Positions 1 to 7,559 of a stretch of 33,808 bases of DNA are shown here, one piece after another. The stretch lies in contig JAUILO010000002.1 in NCBI GenBank assembly GCA_030432775.1, positions 1-33,808 on the forward strand, in the 5' to 3' direction. Under the pieces are notes generated by a model. It was not told the origin of the DNA. It saw only the letters and a list, made by a program, of their open reading frames with translations, and did not search any database. The translations under genes and the position numbers were made by a program. This stretch comes from Alphaproteobacteria bacterium (GTDB taxonomy: Bacteria > Pseudomonadota > Alphaproteobacteria > Micavibrionales > Micavibrionaceae). Every line of letters begins with the position of its first letter. The stretch's first letter is position 1.

Positions 1-84
1 CTTTATTATATATCAAATAGAGCAACTTAACCAAGTGTCAAATCAATCACTTACATCTTTAACGGCTAATTTTAAAAAATAACT

Positions 85-342
85 CTAACGGATAATTCTA
101 ATGCTTTTGTCACGGTCTTGCTGACCGCGGATAATTTCGAATGAAGACTTGGAAACCCCAAATGCTTTGGATAGTAATTTGATCACAGCCTTATTGGCCT
201 TACCGTCTTCCGGTACGGTTGTCACATAAACTCGTATTTGCCAGCTGCCATCATCACACTTTTGCGCCTGAATACGATTGGACGATGCTTTGGGCGTTAC
301 CCTTACATCTATAATGTCGCCTATTTCCTCTATCCAGCTCAT
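85..342 (-). CDS. DUF167 (YggU-like) family protein
   Basis: This 85-residue protein matches the compact DUF167/YggU family in length and pattern. It has an N-terminal strand ending in 'RVTPKASSNRI', a central 'IRVYVTTVPEDGKANKAVIKLL' type segment (the conserved P-x-x-G-K-A-N-x-A stretch, about residues 44-57), and a C-terminal 'SSFEIIRGQQDRDKSIRI' strand with the conserved G and K. The family's biochemical function is unknown, and it is often found near YggT-like membrane proteins. No yggT is visible on the upstream side here. The start at 342 lacks a clear Shine-Dalgarno sequence but gives the usual family length. The family assignment is firm and the function is open. Confidence 0.85.
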   Translation of the reverse strand: MSWIEEIGDIIDVRVTPKASSNRIQAQKCDDGSWQIRVYVTTVPEDGKANKAVIKLLSKAFGVSKSSFEIIRGQQDRDKSIRIIR

Positions 343-427
343 GCCAGCAGTGTAATGCTCTGAAATAAGAATGTGAAATTAAAATATGAATAGATATTGA
401 TACTCACGCGCCGAATAAGCCAGTTTA

Positions 428-694
428 CTAATATCCAAGCCGCCAGCCTTGTTTACCTTTATGCTTTTCTTTGTATTTTGGTTTCGTGCCAAGACCTTTA
501 TGCGTTGCGCTTTGCCCTTCGGCGTAACGCTGGCCATCGCCCTCGCCAATTTCCTCAGCTAAATCTTTCAATTTACCTTCACCAAATGCGTTTTTGATAC
601 TGTGATTTTTTCTACCCATGCCGAGAATATACATATAATTATGTAAATTATCAAGTAATTTCTGTTGATGACTACGCGACACCCCCATATCCAC
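428..694 (-). CDS. Small basic hypothetical protein (doubtful)
   Basis: An 88-codon reading frame encodes a Lys/Gly/Glu-rich, hydrophilic product without membrane segments or motifs I recognise. Its C-terminal half (about residues 60-88) is strongly basic. The ATG at 692-694 has only a weak purine stretch upstream, and an internal ATG at 617-619 would give a 63-residue protein starting 'MGRKNHSIKNAFGEGKL'. The composition looks like a real small basic protein rather than random antisense, and it heads toward the DUF167 gene on the same strand. Without homologues it could be a chance frame. If it is not a gene, 343-732 is a non-coding gap in which I see nothing else. Confidence 0.35.
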   Translation of the reverse strand: MDMGVSRSHQQKLLDNLHNYMYILGMGRKNHSIKNAFGEGKLKDLAEEIGEGDGQRYAEGQSATHKGLGTKPKYKEKHKGKQGWRLGY

Positions 695-732
695 TATTCC
701 ACTTCGTACTGACTTTGACTTAGTATTATAAT

Positions 733-2160
733 ATGACCGAGCAATTTTTCGACTTTCCGTCGCCTTTTATAAAAACAACAAAGAAAACACCACTAACCAT
801 TTCAATATTGAAATGCGGTGAATTTACGGCATGGAATGACAAAAACAGCGCTTTGGTCAAAACACAGCTAAAAACATCTGGTTTTGACGGTAAAAACGGG
901 CAATTCGTCCTACTTCAGAACAGTAAAGGTGAGTTGAATAAGGCCGTGTTTGCGTCTGGGAAAGATTTATCATTATTTGATGGCTCTTCTATCTACCAAA
1001 AACTATCTCAAACAATAGACAGAAAACTACTGGGGAGTATTGTTTTCTGTTTTGACGAGAAAAAACTAAAAGCACCTGATCTTGAAAAGCTTTGTATGGG
1101 CTGGGCTCTTGAATCCTATTCGTTTGATTTATACAAAGCCGCCACGCCACCTGATCCGGTTAAGTTACTAGCACCTAAATCCATCGATTTAAAATCACTC
1201 ACCGCGCAATATGAAGCTGTGTTCTTACTGCGCAATATCGTCAATACACCAGCCAATGATTTTGGCCCTGACGATATGGAGGAAGTTTGCCAAACCATAG
1301 CACAAACGCTTAAGGCCAAAATAAGCGTCATTACTGGTGAAGAGCTTCTGGAGCAGAATTATCCATTAATTCACACGGTTGGTGATGCAAGCCCCCGGCG
1401 CCCACGGCTGATCGAGCTGCGCTGGGGCAAAAAAAGTGATCCGGCACTCACGCTTGTTGGCAAAGGTGTCTGTTATGACACCGGCGGGCTGAGTCTAAAG
1501 CCCAGCCGTTCTATGTTGCTTATGCGTAAAGACATGGCAGGCGGCGCACATGTTCTGGCGCTTGCCGCGATCATCATTAAACATCAATTACCTGTGAATT
1601 TACGCGTCCTGATCCCGACAGTTGATAACGATATTTCCGGCGGCGCGATGCGCCCAGGGGATATTGCCACCAGCCGCAAGGGGCTGACTGTTGAAATCAC
1701 CAATACTGATGCTGAAGGCCGCCTGATTTTATCCGACGCCCTCACAGCCGCATCGGAAGAAAAACCAGATCTGATAATAGACTTTGCAACATTGACCGGC
1801 GCGAAAATGAGCGCCCTTGGCCATGATATCGCTGCGTATTTCAGCAACAACGATTCCATTACTCTCGCATTACAGAAATATTCCGGTTCAGAAGAAGACC
1901 CGATCTGGCCCTTCCCGATCTGGCATGATTACAACCGCTTCGTTGAAAGCAAAGTCGCTGATATAACCAATAGCGCATTGGCACCGGGCGATCTTTTATA
2001 CTCGGCGCTTTATCTGCATAAATTCATAGACCCGAAAATTGACTGGGTTCACCTTGATATTTACGCATGGGAAAATATTGGCCGTCCAGGGCGCAGCCTT
2101 GGTGCCAAAGAATGTGGACTGCGTGCCGTCTGGGCCTATTTACAGGAAAGATATCAATAA
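733..2160 (+). CDS. pepA: Leucyl aminopeptidase family protein (M17 cytosol aminopeptidase)
   Basis: This is a cytoplasmic di-metal aminopeptidase that releases N-terminal residues from peptides. The 475-residue length suits the M17 family: a variable N-terminal domain (about 1-165) followed by the catalytic domain. The expected metal ligands are all present with the same spacing as E. coli PepA: Lys244, Asp249, Asp267, Asp326 and Glu328. The catalytic Lys256 ('LSLKP') and Arg330 ('NTDAEGRL') are also present, so the enzyme should be active. The ATG is not preceded by a Shine-Dalgarno sequence; a TATAAT hexamer abuts it at 727-732. The gene converges on a small minus-strand gene only 7 bp past its stop. 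The symbol is a family-level choice, since alphaproteobacterial M17 paralogues are hard to tell apart from sequence alone. Confidence 0.92.
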   Translation: MTEQFFDFPSPFIKTTKKTPLTISILKCGEFTAWNDKNSALVKTQLKTSGFDGKNGQFVLLQNSKGELNKAVFASGKDLSLFDGSSIYQKLSQTIDRKLLGSIVFCFDEKKLKAPDLEKLCMGWALESYSFDLYKAATPPDPVKLLAPKSIDLKSLTAQYEAVFLLRNIVNTPANDFGPDDMEEVCQTIAQTLKAKISVITGEELLEQNYPLIHTVGDASPRRPRLIELRWGKKSDPALTLVGKGVCYDTGGLSLKPSRSMLLMRKDMAGGAHVLALAAIIIKHQLPVNLRVLIPTVDNDISGGAMRPGDIATSRKGLTVEITNTDAEGRLILSDALTAASEEKPDLIIDFATLTGAKMSALGHDIAAYFSNNDSITLALQKYSGSEEDPIWPFPIWHDYNRFVESKVADITNSALAPGDLLYSALYLHKFIDPKIDWVHLDIYAWENIGRPGRSLGAKECGLRAVWAYLQERYQ

Positions 2161-2167
2161 ATAAGAT

Positions 2168-2428
2168 TTACTTTGGTTTTTGCTGGTTACGGGAATCAAC
2201 CTTGCCATTCAAACCGGATGCAATGCGCATATGTTGTAACGCCACAGCAGTCACATCACCATACACACCTAACTGCCCCAGCTCATCAAGATGTTCTTCC
2301 AGTTCCGGCAATGTAAATTCTATGTTACCGCCCGGCACATCGGCTTTTTTCTCAAAAATAGCGATTAATTCGCCGCCGCTTCTATCTAGACTGAAACCTT
2401 CTATAATATCTGACTCAAAAATGGCCAT
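2168..2428 (-). CDS. Hypothetical protein, 86 aa
   Basis: I do not recognise this family. The product is 86 residues, acidic in the middle ('LPELEEHLDELGQLG', about residues 40-54), without a signal peptide or membrane segment, so it is probably a small cytoplasmic protein. Translation evidence is good: a strong Shine-Dalgarno sequence (GGGAGAGG, minus strand, 2433-2440) lies 4-7 bases before the ATG at 2426-2428. It lies tail-to-tail with the aminopeptidase gene, 7 bp apart, and about 90 bp beyond the end of the Mur ligase gene, with no obvious terminator between. It may be read through from the Mur ligase/clpB transcript. Confidence 0.65.
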   Translation of the reverse strand: MAIFESDIIEGFSLDRSGGELIAIFEKKADVPGGNIEFTLPELEEHLDELGQLGVYGDVTAVALQHMRIASGLNGKVDSRNQQKPK

Positions 2429-2516
2429 ATTGCCTCTCCCTGTAATTCTTAATTTCTTATCATTTTAAAAGATTATGAATATTAGACAGATTCAGGCAGT
2501 GGAAGCAACGCTAAAT

Positions 2517-3932
2517 TTAAACAAGAAATTCATGACAAAAATGGGTAAGCGTATCATCGCGCGCACCCATGACGACTATACGATCACCTGATTTCTTCTC
2601 GGCCTGAATAAGAGGAATAATATCGGCGCGGGTGCCACAAAATATTCCCTGACGTCCTTTTGTATTCACATCATCAATTATATCTTGTGAAGAAATCACC
2701 TTGTTTGCCGTGCCGCCTGCATAGTAAATTTCGGGCATATAAAGGATATCATCCTCACTCATCCCTATGACAAAGCTTTCGACCAACCCTTCACGCAACA
2801 TCTTGGTTGGACCAAACCCATGGGGCTGAAATACAAGTAATAAACGACCCTCATGCTGTTTAAGCGCCGATAAAGAAGCCGCAATTTTATCCGGATTGTG
2901 AGCAAAATCATCTATAACGCTTACACCGTCCTTTTGCCCTACAAACTCTAGCCGTCTATGCGTTCCCTTAAATCCCTCCAAAGCTTTACACGCAATATCC
3001 ACAGAAATTCCACATATATACGCACAGCAAATCGCCGCCAAAGCATTGGAAATATTATGAAGCCCCGGCACATGTAATATTGTGTGTATTTGCTGTCCGG
3101 TGTCACTTTGCACAACATCAAAACAACTGCCCGTTTCAGTATAACGTATATTACGGGCATAAAAACTCGCCTCGTCTGCGTCTGCTACGCTGTATCCTGT
3201 AATCTGTCCTGCGGCATGAGAGCGTAAACCCAACACTTCATCATTATCAAAGTTCAGCACACAGCCCTTCGTAGCGCGTTCAAGATATTGCGCAAATATC
3301 ACGCGCAACTCTTCAAGCGGTTTATGATCAAGCGCCAGATTATTCAGTATCGCAACAACAGGATTAAACAGAGCAATAGAACCATCGCTTTCATCGACCT
3401 CGGCGATAAAATAATCACCATCTCCTGTCACAGTATTTTGCGGCTGACCTGTTTGATCAATAAAATTATTCATCAACCCGCCATTTACAATATTCGGCGA
3501 TGTTCCGGCATAATCAAAAATACATCCGGTCATTGCCGTAACAGTTGTTTTGCCGCTTGTGCCGCCAATGGCTATGCCTTGCTTATCATTAAACGACGCG
3601 GCCAGCAGCTCTGCACGCTTAATTATCGGTATATGCTTGTCTTTGGCGGCTTTTACATCGGGAATACGGTCTTCAACAGCACTTGAAACCACAAGATAAT
3701 CAACATCATCCGTTAAGCCGCTTCCATCTTGTGAGAATAAAACAAAGCCGCTTTGGCGCAAAAATTCAAAACGCTCCAGATTTTTTCCCTGATCATAGCT
3801 GCGATCAGATCCATAAACGATATGCCCCTGCGCTTGCACAAGCATAGCCAGCGCGCTCATTCCGCTACCGCCAATACCACAGAAGAAATAGGTTTTCTGC
3901 GAAAGATCAGGCTGCTGTAAGATCTGCGTCAT
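2517..3932 (-). CDS. Mur ligase family protein, MurC-like
   Basis: This is an ATP-dependent ligase of the Mur superfamily, which joins an amino acid or peptide to a UDP-muramyl substrate in the cytoplasm. From the ATG at 3930-3932 it has 471 residues: an N-terminal Rossmann segment with 'GIGGSGMSAL' (about 19-28) as in MurC/Mpl, the ATP-binding loop 'GGTSGKTTVT' (about 123-132), and the central 'EVDESDGS' motif. A C-terminal domain opens with 'GTHRRLEFVG' and contains 'DDFAHNPDKI'. MurC and Mpl normally read GTHGKT in the P-loop; here it is GTSGKT. The start overlaps the 3' end of clpB by 26 bp. An ATG nine bases earlier (3939-3941) is the alternative; longer starts would only translate antisense-free clpB overlap with basic residues. 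Whether this is the biosynthetic MurC, the recycling ligase Mpl or another paralogue cannot be settled here. Confidence 0.85.
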   Translation of the reverse strand: MTQILQQPDLSQKTYFFCGIGGSGMSALAMLVQAQGHIVYGSDRSYDQGKNLERFEFLRQSGFVLFSQDGSGLTDDVDYLVVSSAVEDRIPDVKAAKDKHIPIIKRAELLAASFNDKQGIAIGGTSGKTTVTAMTGCIFDYAGTSPNIVNGGLMNNFIDQTGQPQNTVTGDGDYFIAEVDESDGSIALFNPVVAILNNLALDHKPLEELRVIFAQYLERATKGCVLNFDNDEVLGLRSHAAGQITGYSVADADEASFYARNIRYTETGSCFDVVQSDTGQQIHTILHVPGLHNISNALAAICCAYICGISVDIACKALEGFKGTHRRLEFVGQKDGVSVIDDFAHNPDKIAASLSALKQHEGRLLLVFQPHGFGPTKMLREGLVESFVIGMSEDDILYMPEIYYAGGTANKVISSQDIIDDVNTKGRQGIFCGTRADIIPLIQAEKKSGDRIVVMGARDDTLTHFCHEFLV

Positions 3933-6573
3933 CCTTACCATTACCTTTTTTGCTTTTTGCCGAAGACGTTTCATTAACAGAAGGATTAACGACCTTAAAA
4001 TCGAGCGCTTGCCCTTTAACCGTCGCGGTAATTGACGCACCATCAATGACTGTGCCGTTCAAAATCATCTCAGCCAGCTTGTTTTGAAGTTCGGTTTGAA
4101 TAACGCGTTTTAATGGACGTGCCCCATATGCCGGATCATACCCCTTCTCGGCCAGCCATTTGGCAGCGGCATCATCAAGATCAAGTGTCATATTACGATC
4201 TGCGAGCAATCCTTGCAGTGATTTGAGCTGAATATGAACAATGCCTTCGATCTGGTCTCTTTTCAAACGGTGGAATAAAAGCACATCATCAAGACGATTC
4301 AAAAATTCGGGACGGAAAGATGCGCGCACAGTATTCATAACGTCTTCACGAACATCTTCTATATCGTCGCCATCTTTTTGATTCACCAGATATTCGGAAC
4401 CAAGATTTGATGTCATGATAATCACTGTATTGCTAAAATCCACCGTACGTCCCTGACCATCGGTTAAGCGGCCATCATCGAATACTTGCAATAACACATT
4501 GAATATATCCGGATGCGCTTTTTCAACTTCGTCAAGCAATACCACTTGATACGGACGGCGGCGTACCGCTTCGGTTAACGAACCACCTTCTTCATACCCG
4601 ACATAACCAGGAGGCGCACCAATCATACGGGCAACCGAGTGTTTCTCCATATATTCGGACATATCAATCCGCACCATGGCCGATTCATCATCAAACAAGA
4701 ATTCCGCCAATGCTTTGGTGACTTCCGTTTTACCAACCCCTGTCGGCCCGAGGAATAAAAATGTTCCAATAGGGCGATTTGGTGATTGAAGCCCCGCTCT
4801 AGAGCGTCTAATCGCATTTGCGACAGAATGAATAGCTTCTTCTTGTCCCACCACACGATCTTTGATTTTCTCTTCCATTGATAATAGCTTCTCGCGTTCG
4901 CCAGCCAGCATCTTATCAATCGGAATACCGGTCCAACGGCTTACGATATTGGCAATTTCATCTGCCGTTACCTCTTCATTGATCAGGGCAGATTCCGAAT
5001 GGTCGGAAACTTCTGCGGCCAGTTCAAGCTTCTCTTCCAGCTCGGGGATTCTGGAATGCATCAGCTCACCGGCTTTTGTCCAGTCGCCATCACGCTGCGC
5101 TCTTTCAAGCTCTATACGTGCTTTATCCAGTTCTTCGGTTAATTTCTGGCCTGAATGAAGCTTGCCCTTCTCCGCTTCCCACTGCGATGTGAGATCAGCC
5201 GAGCTTTTTTCAAGCTCTTCCAGCTCTTCTTCCAAACGCACCAGACGTTCTTTGGTTGAAGTATCGCTTTTTTCCTTTTTCAACGCTTCACGTTCGATTT
5301 TAAGCTGCATAATACGGCGATCAAGCTCGTCAATCTCCTCAGGCTTTGAATCAACCTGCATGCGAAGACGTGATGACGCCTCATCCATCAAATCAATAGC
5401 TTTATCGGGCAAGAAACGGTCTGTGATATAACGGTTCGATAACGTCGCAGCCGCCACAATCGCCGAATCCAATATACGTACACCATGGTGTACTTCATAT
5501 TTTTCTTTCAAACCACGCAGAATAGAGATGGTATCTTCTACTGTTGGCTCCTGCACATAAACAGTCTGGAAACGGCGGGCTAGCGCCGCATCTTTTTCAA
5601 TATGTTTGCGGTATTCCTCAAGCGTCGTTGCGCCCACCATATGCAACTCGCCACGCGCCAAAGCCGGTTTAAGCATGTTTGAGGCATCCATAGACCCTTC
5701 GGCCTTACCTGCGCCCACCAATGTGTGTAACTCGTCTAAAAACAGCACAATTTCACCTGCATGGGCTGTAATTTCGTCAACAACGGCCTTTAAGCGCTCT
5801 TCAAACTCACCGCGAAACTTCGCACCGGCCAGCAATGCGCCCAGATCCAGAGCCATCAGCTTTTTATTCTTCAGGCTTTCCGGCACATCGCCATTAACAA
5901 TACGCAAGGCCAGTCCTTCGATAATTGCAGTCTTACCTACGCCCGGCTCACCAATTAGAACCGGATTATTCTTTGTACGTCTTGAAAGAACCTGAATAGT
6001 GCGACGTATTTCCTCATCACGACCTATCACCGGATCAAGCTTGCCTGCCTCAGCATCCGCAGTCAGGTCTCTAGCGTAACGGCGTAAAGCATCAAACTGG
6101 CCCTCCGAGGTCGGTGTATCAGCTGTACGTCCCTTGCGCATTTCATTTATGGCCGCATTCAAGGTCGTAGGACTAACGCCAGCATCGGCAAGCGTGCCGG
6201 AGATATCCGATGCTTTCAACATCGCCATTGCCTGTAAAATACGCTCGGAAGTGACATATTTATCGCCTGATTTTTCCGCTATATTCAATGAGTTATCAAG
6301 AAGTTTTGATAAATCACTTGAAACGCGCAATTGCCCTGCACCACTCCCATCAATCACTGGGAATTTGGTAATTGATTTATCAACGCCCGTACTTAATTTC
6401 CTAGCGTCACCGCCACCATTATTAACCAGCTTTTTAATCAGCCCGTCTTCGTCATCCAGCATAACGCGCAGCAAATGCTCCGGCTCAAGCGATTGATGCT
6501 TGTACCGTGACGCCAAAGTTTGCGCCTTTTGAATAAAACTGCATGATTTCTCTGTAAAACGCTCAAAATCCAT
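3907..6573 (-). CDS. clpB: ATP-dependent disaggregase ClpB
   Basis: ClpB is a hexameric AAA+ chaperone that, with DnaK, extracts polypeptides from aggregates in the cytoplasm. The 888-residue product has the full architecture: Clp N-domain (1-150), first AAA+ domain with Walker A GEPGVGKT (208-215) and Walker B 'VLFLDE' (ending 281), a long charged coiled-coil middle domain (about 400-525), and second AAA+ domain with Walker A GPTGVGKT (609-616) and arginine-finger region. A Lys/Asp-rich tail ends the protein. No IGF/IGL loop for ClpP is evident. The start MDFERFTEKS at 6571-6573 matches the family's usual beginning and has an AGGTG-type ribosome site; the upstream TTG at 6598 is unlikely. 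The end overlaps the Mur ligase start. A long upstream gap suggests its own promoter. Confidence 0.97.
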   Translation of the reverse strand: MDFERFTEKSCSFIQKAQTLASRYKHQSLEPEHLLRVMLDDEDGLIKKLVNNGGGDARKLSTGVDKSITKFPVIDGSGAGQLRVSSDLSKLLDNSLNIAEKSGDKYVTSERILQAMAMLKASDISGTLADAGVSPTTLNAAINEMRKGRTADTPTSEGQFDALRRYARDLTADAEAGKLDPVIGRDEEIRRTIQVLSRRTKNNPVLIGEPGVGKTAIIEGLALRIVNGDVPESLKNKKLMALDLGALLAGAKFRGEFEERLKAVVDEITAHAGEIVLFLDELHTLVGAGKAEGSMDASNMLKPALARGELHMVGATTLEEYRKHIEKDAALARRFQTVYVQEPTVEDTISILRGLKEKYEVHHGVRILDSAIVAAATLSNRYITDRFLPDKAIDLMDEASSRLRMQVDSKPEEIDELDRRIMQLKIEREALKKEKSDTSTKERLVRLEEELEELEKSSADLTSQWEAEKGKLHSGQKLTEELDKARIELERAQRDGDWTKAGELMHSRIPELEEKLELAAEVSDHSESALINEEVTADEIANIVSRWTGIPIDKMLAGEREKLLSMEEKIKDRVVGQEEAIHSVANAIRRSRAGLQSPNRPIGTFLFLGPTGVGKTEVTKALAEFLFDDESAMVRIDMSEYMEKHSVARMIGAPPGYVGYEEGGSLTEAVRRRPYQVVLLDEVEKAHPDIFNVLLQVFDDGRLTDGQGRTVDFSNTVIIMTSNLGSEYLVNQKDGDDIEDVREDVMNTVRASFRPEFLNRLDDVLLFHRLKRDQIEGIVHIQLKSLQGLLADRNMTLDLDDAAAKWLAEKGYDPAYGARPLKRVIQTELQNKLAEMILNGTVIDGASITATVKGQALDFKVVNPSVNETSSAKSKKGNGKDDADLTAA

Positions 6574-6666
6574 ATCGCACCTGAATCCTTTTATAACCAA
6601 GTTTAGTGTTCATTATGCTGACGACTACATTTTACACCATATATTTTTGCAAAAACACTATTGGCG

Positions 6667-6720
6667 CTCAAGAATAGCCTCCTTATACCCTATTATACGC
6701 GCGTAAACGGCATAAAGATC
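6667..6720 (-). promoter_or_regulatory. Candidate clpB promoter
   Basis: On the minus strand a perfect TATAAT lies at 6692-6697, about 120 bp before the clpB start. The hexamer 17 bp further upstream (6715-6720, GATCTT) is a poor -35. A CTTGAG hexamer at 6667-6672 resembles a heat-shock -35 element, but I find no matching CCCCAT-type -10 at the right distance. The gap 6574-6933 otherwise holds only the two hairpins listed separately. Confidence 0.3.
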
Positions 6721-6765
6721 ACTGCAAACTGTGTAAATCGCGTTATTTACAGGAAATTGGCATAA

Positions 6766-6791
6766 AAAAAGGCGGTTAAAACCACCTTTTC
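6766..6791 (-). terminator. Rho-independent terminator downstream of DUF4167 gene
   Basis: On the minus strand an imperfect stem (AAAAGG-T-GGTT pairing with AACC-G-CCTTTT, one mismatch, short loop) is followed by a run of seven T. It lies about 145 bp past the DUF4167 stop and probably closes that transcript before clpB. Confidence 0.6.
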
Positions 6792-6890
6792 TTCTCAATA
6801 TGCGGGGATTATTTTCAAATAATTATCAACCTAACCCAAACCAACTTTAGATCAATTGGCAACCAGCAGGTAATCATCCAAATACTTCGG

Positions 6891-6927
6891 TAAAAGACGG
6901 CGCACATACACTCTTATCCGTCTTTTA
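6891..6927 (-). terminator. Hairpin just after DUF4167 stop codon
   Basis: Ten-base perfect arms (TAAAAGACGG at 6891-6900, CCGTCTTTTA at 6918-6927) enclose a 17-base loop, starting 6 bp after the stop codon at 6934-6936. On the minus strand the 3' arm ends in TTTT, so it can act as a weak terminator or an RNA-stabilising 3' structure in front of the stronger terminator. Confidence 0.55.
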
Positions 6928-6933
6928 AATCAC

Positions 6934-7356
6934 TTATGCGTCTGTCAGCTCTTTAGCATTTTCTCTGCTAGAAGATTTTTTGCCGATGATACTGTCCGGT
7001 AATCCAAGATCATCATCTTTGTTACCGACAGAATCTTCTTTATTTCCTTCTGATTTCACAGAAACTTCTATCTGATTGTGCTTATCTGGGTTTCCATCAA
7101 GCAAATCAATCCAGCCACTGATTATTCTTTGGTAATGCTCGGCATGTTGCAAGTAGCTTTCTGAAAGAACGCGGTCACCGCTACCTTCAGCATCCTTTGC
7201 CAATGCTATGTATTTTTCAAAAATCTGATGAGCTGTCCCGCGTATACGTACGTCTGGGCCATTACTATCATAAACTCTTGATTTGTTACTTTGACTACCT
7301 CTACGGCCGCTACTGTTTCGGCTCCTTGACCGTCTACTCGATGATCCGTGTCTCAT
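6934..7356 (-). CDS. DUF4167 domain-containing protein
   Basis: The 140-residue product starts with an Arg/Ser-rich basic region (about 1-30, with repeated SRRSRSRNSSGRRG-like residues). This is followed by the conserved DUF4167 core 'VRIRGTAHQIFEKYIALAKDA...LSESYLQHAEHYQRI' (about 36-76) and an acidic, Ser/Lys-rich tail. The family is specific to Alphaproteobacteria and usually sits between prmC and clpB, exactly as here. Its function is not established; the basic N-terminus suggests nucleic-acid binding, which is inference. The tail after residue 85 is low complexity. It is separated from prmC by about 200 bp of structured non-coding sequence, so it probably has its own promoter. Confidence 0.9.
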   Translation of the reverse strand: MRHGSSSRRSRSRNSSGRRGSQSNKSRVYDSNGPDVRIRGTAHQIFEKYIALAKDAEGSGDRVLSESYLQHAEHYQRIISGWIDLLDGNPDKHNQIEVSVKSEGNKEDSVGNKDDDLGLPDSIIGKKSSSRENAKELTDA

Positions 7357-7387
7357 TTAACTATCCCGCAATATTTGGTTACACATC

Positions 7388-7422
7388 TTTATACGTACAC
7401 ATAGTACATTATTTACGTACAC
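7388..7422 (-). promoter_or_regulatory. Candidate DUF4167 promoter with paired 9-bp direct repeats
   Basis: On the minus strand GTGTACGTA occurs twice (7414-7422 and 7392-7400), 22 bp apart, so both copies face the same side of the helix. The second copy runs into TATAAA (7388-7393), a plausible -10 about 30 bp before the start codon. No good -35 is present, which would fit an activator- or repressor-controlled promoter. Confidence 0.35.
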
Positions 7423-7441
7423 TCGACCAGAGGTATCTGTT

Positions 7442-7500
7442 ACCGAAATCTTGTTATCCATTGATTCTTTTGATTCTTTTAAATCTATGGATATTTCGGT
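7442..7500. repeat. Large imperfect inverted repeat (stem-loop) with tandem 9-mer in the loop
   Basis: The 3' arm at 7487-7500 is the exact reverse complement of ACCGAAAT (7442-7449) joined to ATCCAT (7456-7461), so 14 base pairs form with a single 6-base bulge (7450-7455). The 25-base loop holds the 9-mer gattctttt twice in tandem (7463-7471, 7472-7480). It lies between prmC and the DUF4167 gene. There is no T-run on the minus strand, so it is not a typical terminator. Confidence 0.6.
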
Positions 7501-7559
7501 TCAAAACAGATTTTCTGCCTCTTGGATGTTTTGACTGTATCGTTAACCGGGTTTTTTGA

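Noticed and set aside
397..597. 66-codon plus-strand frame opposite the small basic ORF
   Set aside because: Composition is irregular, there is no ribosome site, and it overlaps the somewhat more protein-like minus-strand frame.
727..732. TATAAT directly before the aminopeptidase ATG, suggesting a leaderless promoter
   Set aside because: It is too close to the ATG for a normal start site, and there is no -35 at 16-18 bp.
5606..5995. 129-codon plus-strand frame
   Set aside because: It lies entirely antisense to the conserved first AAA+ domain of clpB and shows only antisense-type Ser-rich composition.
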